Shown in pieces: positions 52,263 through 60,966 of a DNA stretch of 64,000 nt; position 1 is the first letter of the stretch, and each line of letters starts with the position of its first letter. The translations under genes and the position numbers were made by a program. The notes under the pieces were generated by a model. It had not been told where the DNA came from. It made no database searches and saw only the letters and a program-made list of their open reading frames with translations. The DNA is from Clostridia bacterium (GTDB lineage: Bacteria; Bacillota; Clostridia; Lachnospirales; Lachnospiraceae): contig CAJTAK010000002.1 in the NCBI GenBank assembly GCA_910574255.1, positions 124,001-188,000 of the forward strand, read 5' to 3'.

Positions 52263-53132
52263 ATGAGAGATATGATTACCGGAAAAACCAAACTGACCGG
52301 ACTGCTTGGAAGCCCTGTGGAGCACAGCATTTCCCCGGCCATGCACAATGAAGCCTTTCGGCTTCTTGGACTTGACTATGCTTACCTGGCCTTTGACGTG
52401 ACAGAGGATACTTTTTTAAAGGTTATTGACGGCCTTACAGCCATGGGCGCTGCCGGCTGGAACTGTACCATGCCCCTGAAGCGGCTGATGCATCAGCGGG
52501 TGGATATTCTTTCTGACACGGCTCTTCTCACCGGCTCCGTGAACACGGTGGTAAATCGTGACGGTGTTCTCTATGGAGACAACACCGACGGCTACGGCTT
52601 TATGCAGTCCATGTCCGACGCCGGACTTCGCCCGGCCGGAAAGCGCCTTGCCATTCTCGGCTCCGGAGGGGCTGCCGCCGCCATCATTGCCCAGGCTGCT
52701 CTGGACGGGGTGTATTCCATTGATATTTTTTCCCGGCCGGAGAGCACTTCCACAAAGCTCATTGAACAGGAAGCAGAGCTGGTCCGCAGCAAGACTGCCT
52801 GTCTTTTGAATGTGTATGATTTAAAAGACCATGCACAGCTTTCCAAAAGTCTGGAGCAGAGCTATTGCTTAATCAACGCTTCTTCCGTGGGCATGGCGCC
52901 GGACACGGACGCCTGTCTGATCCCGGATTCCTCCATGCTTCATCCCGATTTGGCTGTGGGGGATGTCATTTACAATCCGAGAGAAACGAAGCTGCTACAT
53001 ATGGCCAGGGAGCGGGGCTGCATGACTTTTAACGGCCTTTATATGCTGCTCTATCAGGGCGCCATGGCGTTTCAGCGCTGGACCGGCCGGGACATGCCGG
53101 TGGCCAAGATTCGTGAGAAGTTTTTTCAGTAA
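52263..53132 (+). CDS. aroE: Shikimate dehydrogenase
   Basis: A 289-residue NADP-dependent enzyme reducing 3-dehydroshikimate in the chorismate pathway. Blocks: LTGLLGSPVEHSISPAMHNEAF, GWNCTMPLKRLMHQ (the catalytic Lys is in this NxTxPxK position), GDNTDGYGFM, LAILGSGGAAAAIIAQAAL and DVIYNPRETKLL. The residue pair in the NADP loop after GSGGA was not checked for quinate/shikimate preference. The ATG at 52263 has GGAGG eight bases upstream. Stands alone, opposite rnfC2. Confidence 0.93.
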   Translation: MRDMITGKTKLTGLLGSPVEHSISPAMHNEAFRLLGLDYAYLAFDVTEDTFLKVIDGLTAMGAAGWNCTMPLKRLMHQRVDILSDTALLTGSVNTVVNRDGVLYGDNTDGYGFMQSMSDAGLRPAGKRLAILGSGGAAAAIIAQAALDGVYSIDIFSRPESTSTKLIEQEAELVRSKTACLLNVYDLKDHAQLSKSLEQSYCLINASSVGMAPDTDACLIPDSSMLHPDLAVGDVIYNPRETKLLHMARERGCMTFNGLYMLLYQGAMAFQRWTGRDMPVAKIREKFFQ

Positions 53133-53232
53133 ACCTCATCATTCCTTGAAAGGATTTGAAGCTTAACATCATGACATTGTTGGTGAACGGTAACGAAGCA
53201 TTAAGGTAATAGAGATTCCTTAAATTTACGGA

Positions 53233-53261
53233 TTGACAGCCGTCAAACACATTGTTATAAT
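53233..53261 (+). promoter_or_regulatory. Promoter of the ribU riboswitch transcript
   Basis: TTGACA (53233-53238), 17-base spacer, TATAAT (53256-53261): both boxes match the sigma-A consensus exactly. The FMN riboswitch starts about 25 bases downstream. Confidence 0.9.
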
Positions 53262-53285
53262 GAGTTTGACATTTGAATACGGAAA

Positions 53286-53462
53286 GTCTTCGGGGCAGGG
53301 TGAAATTCCCGATCGGCGGTATAGTCCGCGAGCGTGTATGCGCAGGATTTGACAGGAAAAGCCTGGAATGAGATTGCATTTTCCAAACAAGCTTCAGGTT
53401 CAAATCAGGATTTGGTGAGATTCCAAAACCGACAGTATAGTCTGGATGAGAGAAGATGTGTA
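53286..53462 (+). ncRNA. FMN riboswitch (RFN element)
   Basis: All conserved blocks are present: TCTTCGGGGCAGGGTGAAAT, TCCCGATCGGCGGTATAGTC, GAATGAGATTGCA-type variable arm, GATTTGGTGAGATTCC, AAACCGACAGTATAGTC and GGATGAGAGAAGAT. It folds into the six-helix FMN aptamer. FMN binding would favour the downstream terminator and shut off riboflavin uptake. Confidence 0.97.
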
Positions 53463-53524
53463 ATAGAAGTCAGAATTGTTTTGGCATAGTTTTTGTCATA
53501 TAGTTCTTTGTTCTGATGAGAATG

Positions 53525-53567
53525 ACACCTGGAAGACGAACGTTTTTTAGGTGTCTTTTGTATTACA
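53525..53567 (+). terminator. Riboswitch expression-platform terminator
   Basis: GACACCT / AGGTGTC arms (53525-53531, 53551-53557 approximately) followed by TTTTGTATT, 25-60 bases before ribU. This is the off-state terminator expected for a transcription-controlling FMN riboswitch. Confidence 0.85.
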
Positions 53568-53588
53568 GTAGAATGGAGGATTATAACT

Positions 53589-54233
53589 ATGAACCAGAAA
53601 ACTCAAAGAATCGCTTTAATCGGCATGTTCTGCGCCATTGCCTATGCCCTGATGGTGATAGGCCGCATACCGGTGGTCCTGTTCCTTAAGTACGATCCCA
53701 AGGATGTGATGATTGCCATCGGCGGCTTTCTTTTAGGGCCATTTGCCTCTCTTATCATCTCTGTGGTGGTTTCCTTTATCGAGATGCTTTCAGCCAGTGA
53801 CACCGGCCCCATTGGTTTTGTAATGAATGTGCTGTCAAGCTGCAGCTTTGCCTGCACAGCCGCCTTTATCTACAAGAAAAAGCATACAAAATCCGGCGCC
53901 ATGCTTGGTCTGTTTGCCGGCTGCGGCGTGATGGTTGTGGTAATGCTGCTGTGGAATTACTTCCTTGTGCCCATTTATATGGGATATCCGAGGGAGGCTG
54001 TGGCCGAGATGCTGCTTCCCGCATTCCTGCCTTTCAATCTGTTAAAGGGCGGACTGAATATGGCCATTACACTTCTCTTTTATAAGCCTGTGGTGACGGC
54101 TCTTCGGAAAGCGAAGCTGGCCCTGCCCTCTACCTCGGAGCAGCCGGGAGATTCCAAGGGTGTGATTGTTTTCTCCCTGTTTCTCTTTGTTACCTGTGCG
54201 GTTTCGGTGCTGGTGATGAAGGGCGTTATCTAG
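53589..54233 (+). CDS. ribU: Riboflavin ECF transporter S component RibU
   Basis: A 214-residue membrane protein with about six membrane segments: ALIGMFCAIAYALMVIGRIP, GGFLLGPFASLIISVVVSF, GFVMNVLSSCSFACTAAF, GLFAGCGVMVVVMLLWNYF and LLPAFLPFNLLKGGLNMAIT, the RibU pattern. It captures riboflavin and works with the shared ECF module (encoded elsewhere). Controlled by the FMN riboswitch directly upstream. GGAGGATTATAACT precedes the ATG. Confidence 0.93.
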   Translation: MNQKTQRIALIGMFCAIAYALMVIGRIPVVLFLKYDPKDVMIAIGGFLLGPFASLIISVVVSFIEMLSASDTGPIGFVMNVLSSCSFACTAAFIYKKKHTKSGAMLGLFAGCGVMVVVMLLWNYFLVPIYMGYPREAVAEMLLPAFLPFNLLKGGLNMAITLLFYKPVVTALRKAKLALPSTSEQPGDSKGVIVFSLFLFVTCAVSVLVMKGVI

Positions 54234-54319
54234 ACCTCTGAAAACAGCCCTATATTTATTCTAAAGCCTGCATGCGTCTCATTGCCGCATGGCTAAGTAA
54301 GAATCAGAAAAACATTATC

Positions 54320-54398
54320 AAATAAGCCATTCACAACTTTCATATCTGTGTTCCATGTTTCTCCCACAGTAGATATGAAAATAGCGAATGGCTTATTC
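54320..54398. terminator. Long hairpin after ribU
   Basis: AATAAGCCATTC / GAATGGCTTATT (54321-54332, 54386-54397) with a second stem CTTTCATATCT / AGATATGAAA inside. It lies between convergent ribU and pgeF and may terminate both. Confidence 0.65.
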
Positions 54399-54415
54399 AG
54401 ATAAAAAGTACCGCT

Positions 54416-55264
54416 TTACCCTTTCAGCATCAAAAACGCCCCCAGATTGCCGCGCTTCCCCTTCGAAGCACGATGACTGAACAAAAGCTCCGAATTACAG
54501 CAGGTGCAGAGATCCGTTGTCACGATCTGTTCAGGGTTCAGTCCGGCTTCCTGGAAAATGAATTCATTGGCACGCCAGAGATTCAACTGGTATTTCCCGT
54601 CCGGCTTTTTATAAAAAATCTCCTTCCAGGATTCCTCGTTAAAAGCTGTCCGAAACTGCTCTATGACATCCTCACTGACCTCATAGCAATCCTGACAGAT
54701 GGACGGGCCGATGGCCACTGTCAGATCCTCCGGCCTGGTTCCATACTGCCGTCCCATTACCTCCACGGTACGTTTCCCAATCTTCCCCACTGTCCCCTTC
54801 CATCCGGAATGGGACAAGCCGATGGCTCTATGGATGGGATCTAGCAAAAATAACGGAACGCAGTCTGCATAAAAGGTTGCCAGCACCAACCCCGGAACAT
54901 TGGTCACCAATCCGTCCACATCCGTGTAATCTTTCTGTTTGGTGAATCCTTTTCCCCGATCTGCCTCTGTTACCACCCGGATATTGGCAGTATGGGTCTG
55001 ATCTGAAAACACCAAATCCTCACATGAAAAACCCATAGCCCTTCCCAGACGGACAAAATTCTCCCGTACCCCTGCCTCTTCATCTCCTCTGGCAAAGCTC
55101 AGATTCATGGAAGAAAACATCCCCCGGCTCACACCGCCAAAACGGGTAGAAAATCCATGCATCACTGTTTCTATTTCGCTTAATCTTGGAAATACAAGAA
55201 AAGGAACGCCTTCACGTTCCACTGCTTCCATTGCCGCCATTCCCTTTTTTCTCACAAAATTCAT
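54416..55264 (-). CDS. pgeF: Peptidoglycan editing factor PgeF (laccase-fold, YfiH)
   Basis: A 282-residue multicopper-oxidase-like domain family member without true laccase function; bacterial relatives remove wrongly incorporated amino acids from peptidoglycan precursors, and gut members oxidise purine nucleosides or polyphenols. Metal ligands are in FSDQTHTANI, FYADCVPLFL and GLSHSGWKGTVG. RTCNS-like DLCTCCNSELLFSHRASKGKRGNLG closes the protein. AATAGGAGAATCCA precedes the ATG. First gene of a minus-strand housekeeping run. Confidence 0.9.
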   Translation of the reverse strand: MNFVRKKGMAAMEAVEREGVPFLVFPRLSEIETVMHGFSTRFGGVSRGMFSSMNLSFARGDEEAGVRENFVRLGRAMGFSCEDLVFSDQTHTANIRVVTEADRGKGFTKQKDYTDVDGLVTNVPGLVLATFYADCVPLFLLDPIHRAIGLSHSGWKGTVGKIGKRTVEVMGRQYGTRPEDLTVAIGPSICQDCYEVSEDVIEQFRTAFNEESWKEIFYKKPDGKYQLNLWRANEFIFQEAGLNPEQIVTTDLCTCCNSELLFSHRASKGKRGNLGAFLMLKG

Positions 55265-55330
55265 TGGATTCTCCTATTCTGCTTTTCATGTTCCATATAA
55301 AGTACCATTTATACATTTCCCCCGATTCTA

Positions 55331-55684
55331 TTACCTGTAAGGAAATGCATCCCTGTACACCTGTATCTGCTCCCCCAAAACGGATACCACATCAAACCGA
55401 CAGCTTTGGCTCTCTAAAACATGCCGGGACATCCGATAGAAATCTGCTACTTGGCAGATCTTTCTCTGCTTTGCAGGCGTCACTGCCTCAGCCGGAATAC
55501 CGTACTGACTGCTTTTTCTATATTTGACCTCCAGAAAAACCAAAGCTCCGGCTTCCTCTGCAATCAGATCTATCTCACCCAGCTTACAGCGAAAATTTCG
55601 TTCCAGAATTCGGTATCCCAGGCTGCGCAGATATTCTGCCGCTTTCTCCTCATGTATGGCTCCGATTTTTCGGCGGTTTTCCAT
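55331..55684 (-). CDS. YraN/UPF0102 family endonuclease-like protein
   Basis: A 117-residue PD-(D/E)XK-fold protein: RKIGAIHEEKAAEYLRSLGYRILERNFRCKLGEIDLIAEEAGALVFLEVKYRKS contains E, D and ExK of the nuclease motif. Function unknown in vivo; it is commonly next to rnhB, as here. Confidence 0.92.
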   Translation of the reverse strand: MENRRKIGAIHEEKAAEYLRSLGYRILERNFRCKLGEIDLIAEEAGALVFLEVKYRKSSQYGIPAEAVTPAKQRKICQVADFYRMSRHVLESQSCRFDVVSVLGEQIQVYRDAFPYR

Positions 55685-55760
55685 TCCGGTTCCTTTCTCC
55701 TGCTCACTCTTTTATCCCAAAGGGAACATTCTAATGCCCAATGGCAATTACCCTGTTTTT

Positions 55761-56435
55761 TTACAAATCCTTCTCTGATACATAATTTTTAATAAAGGTC
55801 CTGCGATGGATTTTGCATGGGCCCAGCTCCTTCAGAGCCGCAATGTGTTTTGCCGACCCATACCCTTTGTTTGAGGCAAATCCATATCCCGGATACAGAT
55901 TTTCATACTCCGCCATCATCCGATCCCTGGTCACCTTGGCAATAACACTGGCCGCCGCAATGGACACGCTCTTGGCGTCTCCTTTTACAATCGGCACCTG
56001 GGGAATCTCTACCCGGGGAATGGTTACTGCATCGTTCAAAAGCAGATCCGGACATACCTTCAGATTGGCAATGGCCTTCCGCATAGCCTCATAAGTCGCC
56101 TGAAGAATATTGATTGCATCGATCTGATCTTGCCCTACCACTCCGAGCCCTACGGCAACTGCCTTTTCCATAATCTCATCATAGAGAAGCTCCCGTCTTT
56201 TCTCGGAAAGCTTCTTGGAATCATTCAGATAGAGAATCTCACAATCCTTTGGCAGAATCACGGCTCCGGCCACAACAGGGCCGGCCAGCGGGCCTCTTCC
56301 CGCCTCATCAATGCCGCAGAGCATGCCCCGATCCCCATATTGGCGCTCATACTCCCTCATGGCCTCCAAGCGTTCCCGCTCCGCCTTTAATTTTTCCTGC
56401 CGTTTCTGCTCACGCAAAATCTCTGCCTTTGTCAT
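55761..56435 (-). CDS. rnhB: Ribonuclease HII
   Basis: A 224-residue enzyme removing ribonucleotides from RNA-DNA hybrids. The active-site motif is GMLCGIDEAGRGPLAGPVVAGAVIL with the catalytic DE, plus NDSKKLSEKRRELLYDEI and the GDAKSVSIAAASVIAKVTRD block carrying later Asp residues. The first ~40 residues are an extra charged helix, common in Firmicutes. Confidence 0.95.
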   Translation of the reverse strand: MTKAEILREQKRQEKLKAERERLEAMREYERQYGDRGMLCGIDEAGRGPLAGPVVAGAVILPKDCEILYLNDSKKLSEKRRELLYDEIMEKAVAVGLGVVGQDQIDAINILQATYEAMRKAIANLKVCPDLLLNDAVTIPRVEIPQVPIVKGDAKSVSIAAASVIAKVTRDRMMAEYENLYPGYGFASNKGYGSAKHIAALKELGPCKIHRRTFIKNYVSEKDL

Positions 56436-56464
56436 ATGTTTTTCTCCGCCAATCCATTAATGCT

Positions 56465-56624
56465 TGTAACTATTCACTACAGGTTGAAGCAGGGTCTGAC
56501 CCAGCAAAGCGAGGTCACTTGCTGCTGAGACTGTAAGAATATGATTCAGGAGTGCAAAATCCTATCGCCACAGGCGATTTTAAATGGATTTTGCATCGTA
56601 ACTGTGAAGGTACTGAACAGTTAC
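56465..56624 (-). repeat. Structured repeat family D, copy 3
   Basis: Read on the minus strand: GTAACTG / CAGTTAC hairpin, TGCAAAATCC / GGATTTTGCA stem around unpaired ATTTAAA and an ATCGCC / GGCGAT hairpin, then CAGCAA / TTGCTG hairpin. The architecture equals that of 21683-21819 while most paired bases differ. The first hairpin contains the lepB stop codon. Confidence 0.8.
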
Positions 56625-57217
56625 TGATGCTTTAAGATTCCTGCCTTGTTCAAAGGCCAAATCCGAATCCATGCGCGCCCGACAATGTCTTCTCCGCAGA
56701 TGACACCCACACTGGGTTCCCGGCTGTCGGAGCTGGCATTCCGATTATCTCCAAGGACAAAGTATTCATCCTCGCCAAGCTCTATCGGTTCTGCCGCCAT
56801 TCCCGGATCCTGGATCACCTCGCGGCCGTAAGATTCCTTGAGCACCTCGCCGTTGATATAGATCTCCCCGTCCGCAATCTGAACCGTCTCTCCGGGCAGG
56901 CCAATAATCCGCTTAATATAATAGGTGTTCTCTTCATATTTATAAGGAAATACAATAATGTCAAAGCGCACCGGATCCCGGAAACGGTAAGTAATCTTAT
57001 CCACAATCAACTGATCCCCGTGATTCAGGGTATTCTTCATAGAATCACCGCTCACATGAGTTCTCTGGCCCACAAAAGTAATGATCAGAAACGTAATAAC
57101 AAGTACTATTCCTATGTAAAGAATCATTCCCAAAAGCTCTCGAAGGGGCCCCTTTTCCCGTTCCTCATCCCCTTCGCCTATGAAATCATCTTCCACTTCT
57201 TTCCCTTTTCTCCCCAT
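56621..57217 (-). CDS. lepB: Signal peptidase I (first copy)
   Basis: A 198-residue type I signal peptidase. Cytoplasmic acidic N-terminus, one membrane segment (GMILYIGIVLVITFLIITFV), then HVSGDSMKNTLNHGD with the nucleophile Ser, DIIVFPYKYEENTYYIKRIIGLPGETV with the general-base Lys, and EYFVLGDNRNASSDSREPSVG. The start at 57217 follows TGAGGATTGGAT. Releases secreted proteins by cleaving signal peptides outside the membrane. Flanks rbgA together with a second copy at 58171. Confidence 0.93.
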   Translation of the reverse strand: MGRKGKEVEDDFIGEGDEEREKGPLRELLGMILYIGIVLVITFLIITFVGQRTHVSGDSMKNTLNHGDQLIVDKITYRFRDPVRFDIIVFPYKYEENTYYIKRIIGLPGETVQIADGEIYINGEVLKESYGREVIQDPGMAAEPIELGEDEYFVLGDNRNASSDSREPSVGVICGEDIVGRAWIRIWPLNKAGILKHQ

Positions 57218-57249
57218 ATCCAATCCTCACAATCAGCTTTAGAATTATT

Positions 57250-58101
57250 TTAATTCTCTTCCTTTGGAACTTCAAGGGTAAATCTTCCCAGCTTTCCGCT
57301 GCGGAACTCCTCCAACAGGATCCCCACAGCTTTTCCCAGATTCAGCTCGCCGCCCTTTAGAAGACATCCCCTGTTCTCTGCTATCTGAGACAGCATGGAA
57401 AATGTATCCTCTGTCTCCCGAATTCCATACCGCCCTGCCAGAACCCCCGGATAATCCGTTCTCAGAAACTCCAACAGTCCCAGAGACAATTCCTCTGTAT
57501 TCAGTACCTCATCCTTTACGGATCCAATCATGGCAAGGCGAAGCCCTGCCTTCGGATCCTCAAATCTGGGCCACAAAAGCCCCGGCGTATCCAGAAGCTC
57601 CACCTGCTTATTCAGCCGCACCCACTGGGCCCCTCTGGTCACGCCCGGCTTGTTGCCCGTCTTGGCACAGGCCCTTCCTGCAAAGCTGTTGATAAAGGTA
57701 GACTTTCCCACATTGGGAATACCTGCCACCATAGCCCGGATGGGACGGTTTAAAATGCCGCGCCTTCTGTCTCTTTCAATCTTTTCCTTACACGCCTCCT
57801 GAACTGCACCGTGGATCGCTTTCAGTCCTAGGCCGCTTCTGGAATTTACCTGGACCGCCTGAAAACCCTGTTTTTTAAAATAGGCACTCCAGAGAGCTGT
57901 CTTATCTTCATCTGCCAAATCGCATTTATTTAATAAAATGATACGAGCCTTTTGTCTGCCCAGTTCATCAATATCCGGATTTCGACTGCTAAAGGGAATT
58001 CTTGCATCTACAAGCTCTAAAATCAGATCCACCAGCTTGATATTTTCCTGCATCATCCGCTTTGCCTTGGTCATATGCCCCGGATACCACTGAATATTCA
58101 T
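57250..58101 (-). CDS. rbgA: Ribosome biogenesis GTPase RbgA (YlqF)
   Basis: A 283-residue circularly permuted GTPase needed for late 50S assembly. The motif order is G4 (LLNKCDLADEDK), G5, G1 (GIPNVGKSTFINSFAGRACA), G3 (DTPGLLWPRF), as expected. The N-terminus MNIQWYPGHMTKAKRMMQEN is diagnostic. GGAGATAGCT precedes the ATG. Confidence 0.96.
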   Translation of the reverse strand: MNIQWYPGHMTKAKRMMQENIKLVDLILELVDARIPFSSRNPDIDELGRQKARIILLNKCDLADEDKTALWSAYFKKQGFQAVQVNSRSGLGLKAIHGAVQEACKEKIERDRRRGILNRPIRAMVAGIPNVGKSTFINSFAGRACAKTGNKPGVTRGAQWVRLNKQVELLDTPGLLWPRFEDPKAGLRLAMIGSVKDEVLNTEELSLGLLEFLRTDYPGVLAGRYGIRETEDTFSMLSQIAENRGCLLKGGELNLGKAVGILLEEFRSGKLGRFTLEVPKEEN

Positions 58102-58170
58102 AGCTATCTCCTATTCCAGTTCCGCAGAACCTTATCCATACACGCTGTTTCATTCCAGTTTTGCAGAACC

Positions 58171-58743
58171 TCACGGAAGCCATCCGAAGCGTTCTCCCGG
58201 CGTGATATTGAACCATGCCATTCCCATGATATCCTCCCGCCGCACATTGCCGATATCTGCGCTTCTGCTGTCCTCGCTGTTATTCCGGTTATCTCCCAGA
58301 ACAAAATATTCGTCCTCGCCCAGCTTCACCGGGCTCTCTGCCACGCCTGCATCCTGCATACTTTCCGTGAGAATCTCCTCATTCAAAAGCTCCCCGTCAA
58401 TAAATACCCGGCCGCTCTCAATCGTCACTGTATCTCCCGGCAATCCCACCACACGCTTTATATGGTAGTGGGCATTCTCATTTCCATTTGGCTTAAATAC
58501 GACCAAATCTCCATAATCAGGAGCTTTAATCCGATAAATCATCCGATTAACCAGCACCTGATCTCCGCTGTAAATAGCTGGCTCCATAGACTGTCCCACA
58601 TTGCTCAGGGACGCACCAAAGAAATAGACCAGCACGCAGGCAAAGCCAAAGGCCAGTACCGCCTCGCCTATCCAAATAATGGCCTCCCGAAGTATCGCCA
58701 CGTTTATCCGCTTTTTCCGTTGCCGAAAGGTCAAACCTGCCAT
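58171..58743 (-). CDS. Signal peptidase I (second copy)
   Basis: A 190-residue signal peptidase I: one membrane segment (LAFGFACVLVYFFG), NVGQSMEPAIYSGD with the Ser nucleophile, DLVVFKPNGNENAHYHIKRVVGLPGDTV with the Lys, and EYFVLGDNRNNSEDSRSADIG. It shares only moderate identity with the copy at 56621, so the duplication is old. GGAGAGACCA precedes the ATG. Lies between rplS and rbgA. Confidence 0.93.
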   Translation of the reverse strand: MAGLTFRQRKKRINVAILREAIIWIGEAVLAFGFACVLVYFFGASLSNVGQSMEPAIYSGDQVLVNRMIYRIKAPDYGDLVVFKPNGNENAHYHIKRVVGLPGDTVTIESGRVFIDGELLNEEILTESMQDAGVAESPVKLGEDEYFVLGDNRNNSEDSRSADIGNVRREDIMGMAWFNITPGERFGWLP

Positions 58744-58867
58744 TGGTCTCTCCTTATATAATCAAATCCCCAGGAAGCCTGTTGACCGCAGCTATCCAAG
58801 GTTCTGCACCTTAAAACATCCGTCGAATATACAAAACTCTGTATCCGGCTCACTGCCTTAAAGAATG

Positions 58868-58918
58868 AAAAAGGGACTGACGCAAAATCCGAATGCCTTA
58901 TTTTGCGACTGCCCCCCA
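58868..58918 (-). terminator. Terminator of rplS made from a family F hairpin
   Basis: On the minus strand GGGGGCAGTCGCAAAAT pairs with ATTTTGCGTCAGTCCC and is followed by TTTTTC. The arm sequence equals the ends of the MITE at 44915-45096, so a MITE remnant appears to serve as terminator. Confidence 0.75.
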
Positions 58919-58933
58919 GCTTTCATCAATCCA

Positions 58934-59281
58934 TTACTTTACTAATTCTTTTACCTTCGCACGCTTACCAACACGTCCTCTTAAATAGGTCAGCTTCGCA
59001 CGTCTTACTTTTCCGCGGCGTACCACTTCCACCCTCTCTACATTGGGGGAGTGCAAGGGCCATGTCTTCTCAACGCCCACACCATTGGAATTCTTTCTTA
59101 CGGTAAAGGTTTCTCTGGCTCCGCCGCCCTGCTTTTTAAGGACAACGCCTTCAAAAACCTGAATTCTCTCACGATTACCCTCTTTGATCTTACCGTACAC
59201 CTTAACCGTATCGCCTACGCGAAACTCAGATACTTCTGCCTTAAGCTGAGCATCCTCAATGCTCTTAATAATATCGTTCAT
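58934..59281 (-). CDS. rplS: 50S ribosomal protein L19
   Basis: A 115-residue large-subunit protein at the 30S interface: [64 protein letters not shown] and [32 protein letters not shown] precedes the ATG. Its own promoter and a ~215-base structured leader lie upstream. Confidence 0.97.
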   Translation of the reverse strand: MNDIIKSIEDAQLKAEVSEFRVGDTVKVYGKIKEGNRERIQVFEGVVLKKQGGGARETFTVRKNSNGVGVEKTWPLHSPNVERVEVVRRGKVRRAKLTYLRGRVGKRAKVKELVK

Positions 59282-59285
59282 TCGT

Positions 59286-59490
59286 TGCTTCCTCCTTCTT
59301 ATCTCGGATGTTCTTACCGTAATTCCGAAGCCCTCAAAGCCGCACCGGAGGCCGGCGCGTATCTACTTCCAGCCATGTCTGGCTTCGCTCCCTCTGTGCC
59401 TGTAAAGCATCTCACTCCATAGTCTTCACAGGACAGCGTGCTTCGGCCCTTAGGCGTACAGCAGAGGAACATCTCTTTTTATCACAACGC
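59286..59490 (-). ncRNA. Structured leader of rplS
   Basis: The transcript upstream of rplS holds a near-perfect GCGCCGGCCTCCGGTGC hairpin, an AGCCAGACATGGCT hairpin, and a further region with CTTTACAGGCACAGAGGG. Autoregulatory L19 leaders are known in other Firmicutes; this one is placed where such an element would be, but I cannot align it to the known motif. Confidence 0.5.
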
Positions 59491-59495
59491 AAGCT

Positions 59496-59524
59496 ATTAT
59501 ACCATGGAAATATACAAAATGCAA
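59496..59524 (-). promoter_or_regulatory. Promoter of rplS
   Basis: On the minus strand TTGCAT (59519-59524), 17 bases, then TATAAT (59496-59501). Confidence 0.85.
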
Positions 59525-59548
59525 GAAAAATTTCCGTTCTCAGAGTTC

Positions 59549-60382
59549 TCAGCGGCCCCTTAATATTTCATTTATCATATGGGCCACGCCCTCCTGCTCA
59601 TTGCTTAAGGCAATCCGATCTGCAGCCTCCTTCGCCTCCAAACAGGCATTTTCCATGGCAAAACCGGTTCCTGCCTCCAAAAGCATAGTAATATCGTTGC
59701 TTCCGTCCCCAAAGGCCGCAGTCGCCTCCCGCTCTATATTCAGGTACTCCCTAAGGAATCTTAAGGCAGCTCCCTTATTGGCCTCCTTTGCATTCACCTC
59801 AATATTATTGATTGCGGAGCTGGATAAGGACAGCTCCAAAAGTGATGCCTTCATCTCCTCCAAAACCTGCCTGCGTTCCTCAAGATCCGCAAAAAAGAGC
59901 ATCAGCTTCTGCACGGTCTCCCCCGATTCAAGAAGATACGTCTTTAGATCCTCAACCGGAAGATAAATCCTGCGCATCATGCGAAAAAGCACCTGTCCGG
60001 GAGAATACGCTTCCATCTTCTCCATATCTTCCCTTCCCATATACGCTTTTCCGCCCTTATAGCAGCCGACAATAGCGGATGCATGCTCGGCAGCATGAAA
60101 AAACTGAAGGATCTCGTCCCGGTTCATTTCCGCCCGCCGGATGGTCTTTTTCTCCCAGGCATCATAAACCTGCGCTCCGTTTGCCCCGATCACATAGCGG
60201 ATAAAGGGAAGCGTGCGTATCTCCTCCGGCACACCGTCATACAGGCGCCCTGTGGTTGGAACCAGATAAATCCCGGCCTTTGATGCTTTTTTTAAAGCAT
60301 CCAGCGTCCGTGGTGTCAGCTCCTTATTGTCTTTTAGCAATGTGCCATCCAGATCGAAGGCAATCAGTCTAATTTGATTCAT
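59549..60382 (-). CDS. Cof-type HAD-superfamily phosphatase
   Basis: A 277-residue HAD hydrolase of the Cof subfamily: motif I LIAFDLDGTLLKDN, motif II VPTTGRLYDG, a C2B-type cap domain, Lys in EANKGAALRFL and motif IV AFGDGSNDITML. Typically dephosphorylates sugar phosphates or flavin/PLP; substrate unknown here. Confidence 0.9.
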   Translation of the reverse strand: MNQIRLIAFDLDGTLLKDNKELTPRTLDALKKASKAGIYLVPTTGRLYDGVPEEIRTLPFIRYVIGANGAQVYDAWEKKTIRRAEMNRDEILQFFHAAEHASAIVGCYKGGKAYMGREDMEKMEAYSPGQVLFRMMRRIYLPVEDLKTYLLESGETVQKLMLFFADLEERRQVLEEMKASLLELSLSSSAINNIEVNAKEANKGAALRFLREYLNIEREATAAFGDGSNDITMLLEAGTGFAMENACLEAKEAADRIALSNEQEGVAHMINEILRGR

Positions 60383-60416
60383 TTCTCCACTCCTTTGTTC
60401 CCTAACAAAACCTGGA

Positions 60417-60453
60417 AAGAGGCTGTCACAAAATCCTTTGCAACAGCCCTCTC
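60417..60453 (-). terminator. Terminator after the DUF1622 gene
   Basis: On the minus strand AGAGGGCTGT...ACAGCCTCTTT forms a hairpin; its GGCTGT-CAAAAT composition again recalls family F ends. Confidence 0.6.
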
Positions 60454-60472
60454 TTATTTTACAATATCCTGT

Positions 60473-60808
60473 TCAATCTGCATCGATGCCCTTTTCCTCT
60501 TCCTTAATCTCCCAGTGGATCAGGAAGGTCAAAGCCGCTCGAAGGGCAATAATCCCGGCTACGGTGGCAATCTCCGTCCACTCCCGGACTACTACGGTAC
60601 GCAAGATCTCGCTTCCCAGCTTAAACTCCAACCCCATGGCCAAACCCTTTGCCAGCGTCAGCTTCGTATCCGGCTTTCTGCAAACATAGCTGTAAAAGCC
60701 CCGAATACCGGAAGCTATGATGATTCCCACACCAATCAGCTCAAATACAGGAATCGTAGCCTCCACCAGATAATGAAGAATCAGTTCCAGTATCTCAATC
60801 ATTGTCAT
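60473..60808 (-). CDS. DUF1622 family membrane protein
   Basis: A 111-residue protein with three hydrophobic segments: IEILELILHYLVEATIPVFE, GVGIIIASGIRGFYSYV and the region WTEIATVAGIIALRAALTFL. EFKLGSEILRTVV between them is the DUF1622 hallmark. Function unknown. Lies after the metal-efflux genes but is separated from them by 158 bases. Confidence 0.85.
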   Translation of the reverse strand: MTMIEILELILHYLVEATIPVFELIGVGIIIASGIRGFYSYVCRKPDTKLTLAKGLAMGLEFKLGSEILRTVVVREWTEIATVAGIIALRAALTFLIHWEIKEEEKGIDAD

Positions 60809-60966
60809 CTTCCGCCTTCCTTACACGGCAGCCATAGCATTTATTAAACTGCCTTATATCGCTTTATCATAGCACAGGACTTTAGAAAATGCAATGTCTC
60901 TGCAAAGCTTGAAAATAACATTAAAGCAAACCGGTTAAAAATGTGCCGCCAAGATAAGAGCAGCGG

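Noticed and set aside
53029..53403. A 124-codon minus-strand ORF
   Set aside because: It covers the end of aroE and the FMN riboswitch aptamer; the riboswitch motif explains the sequence.
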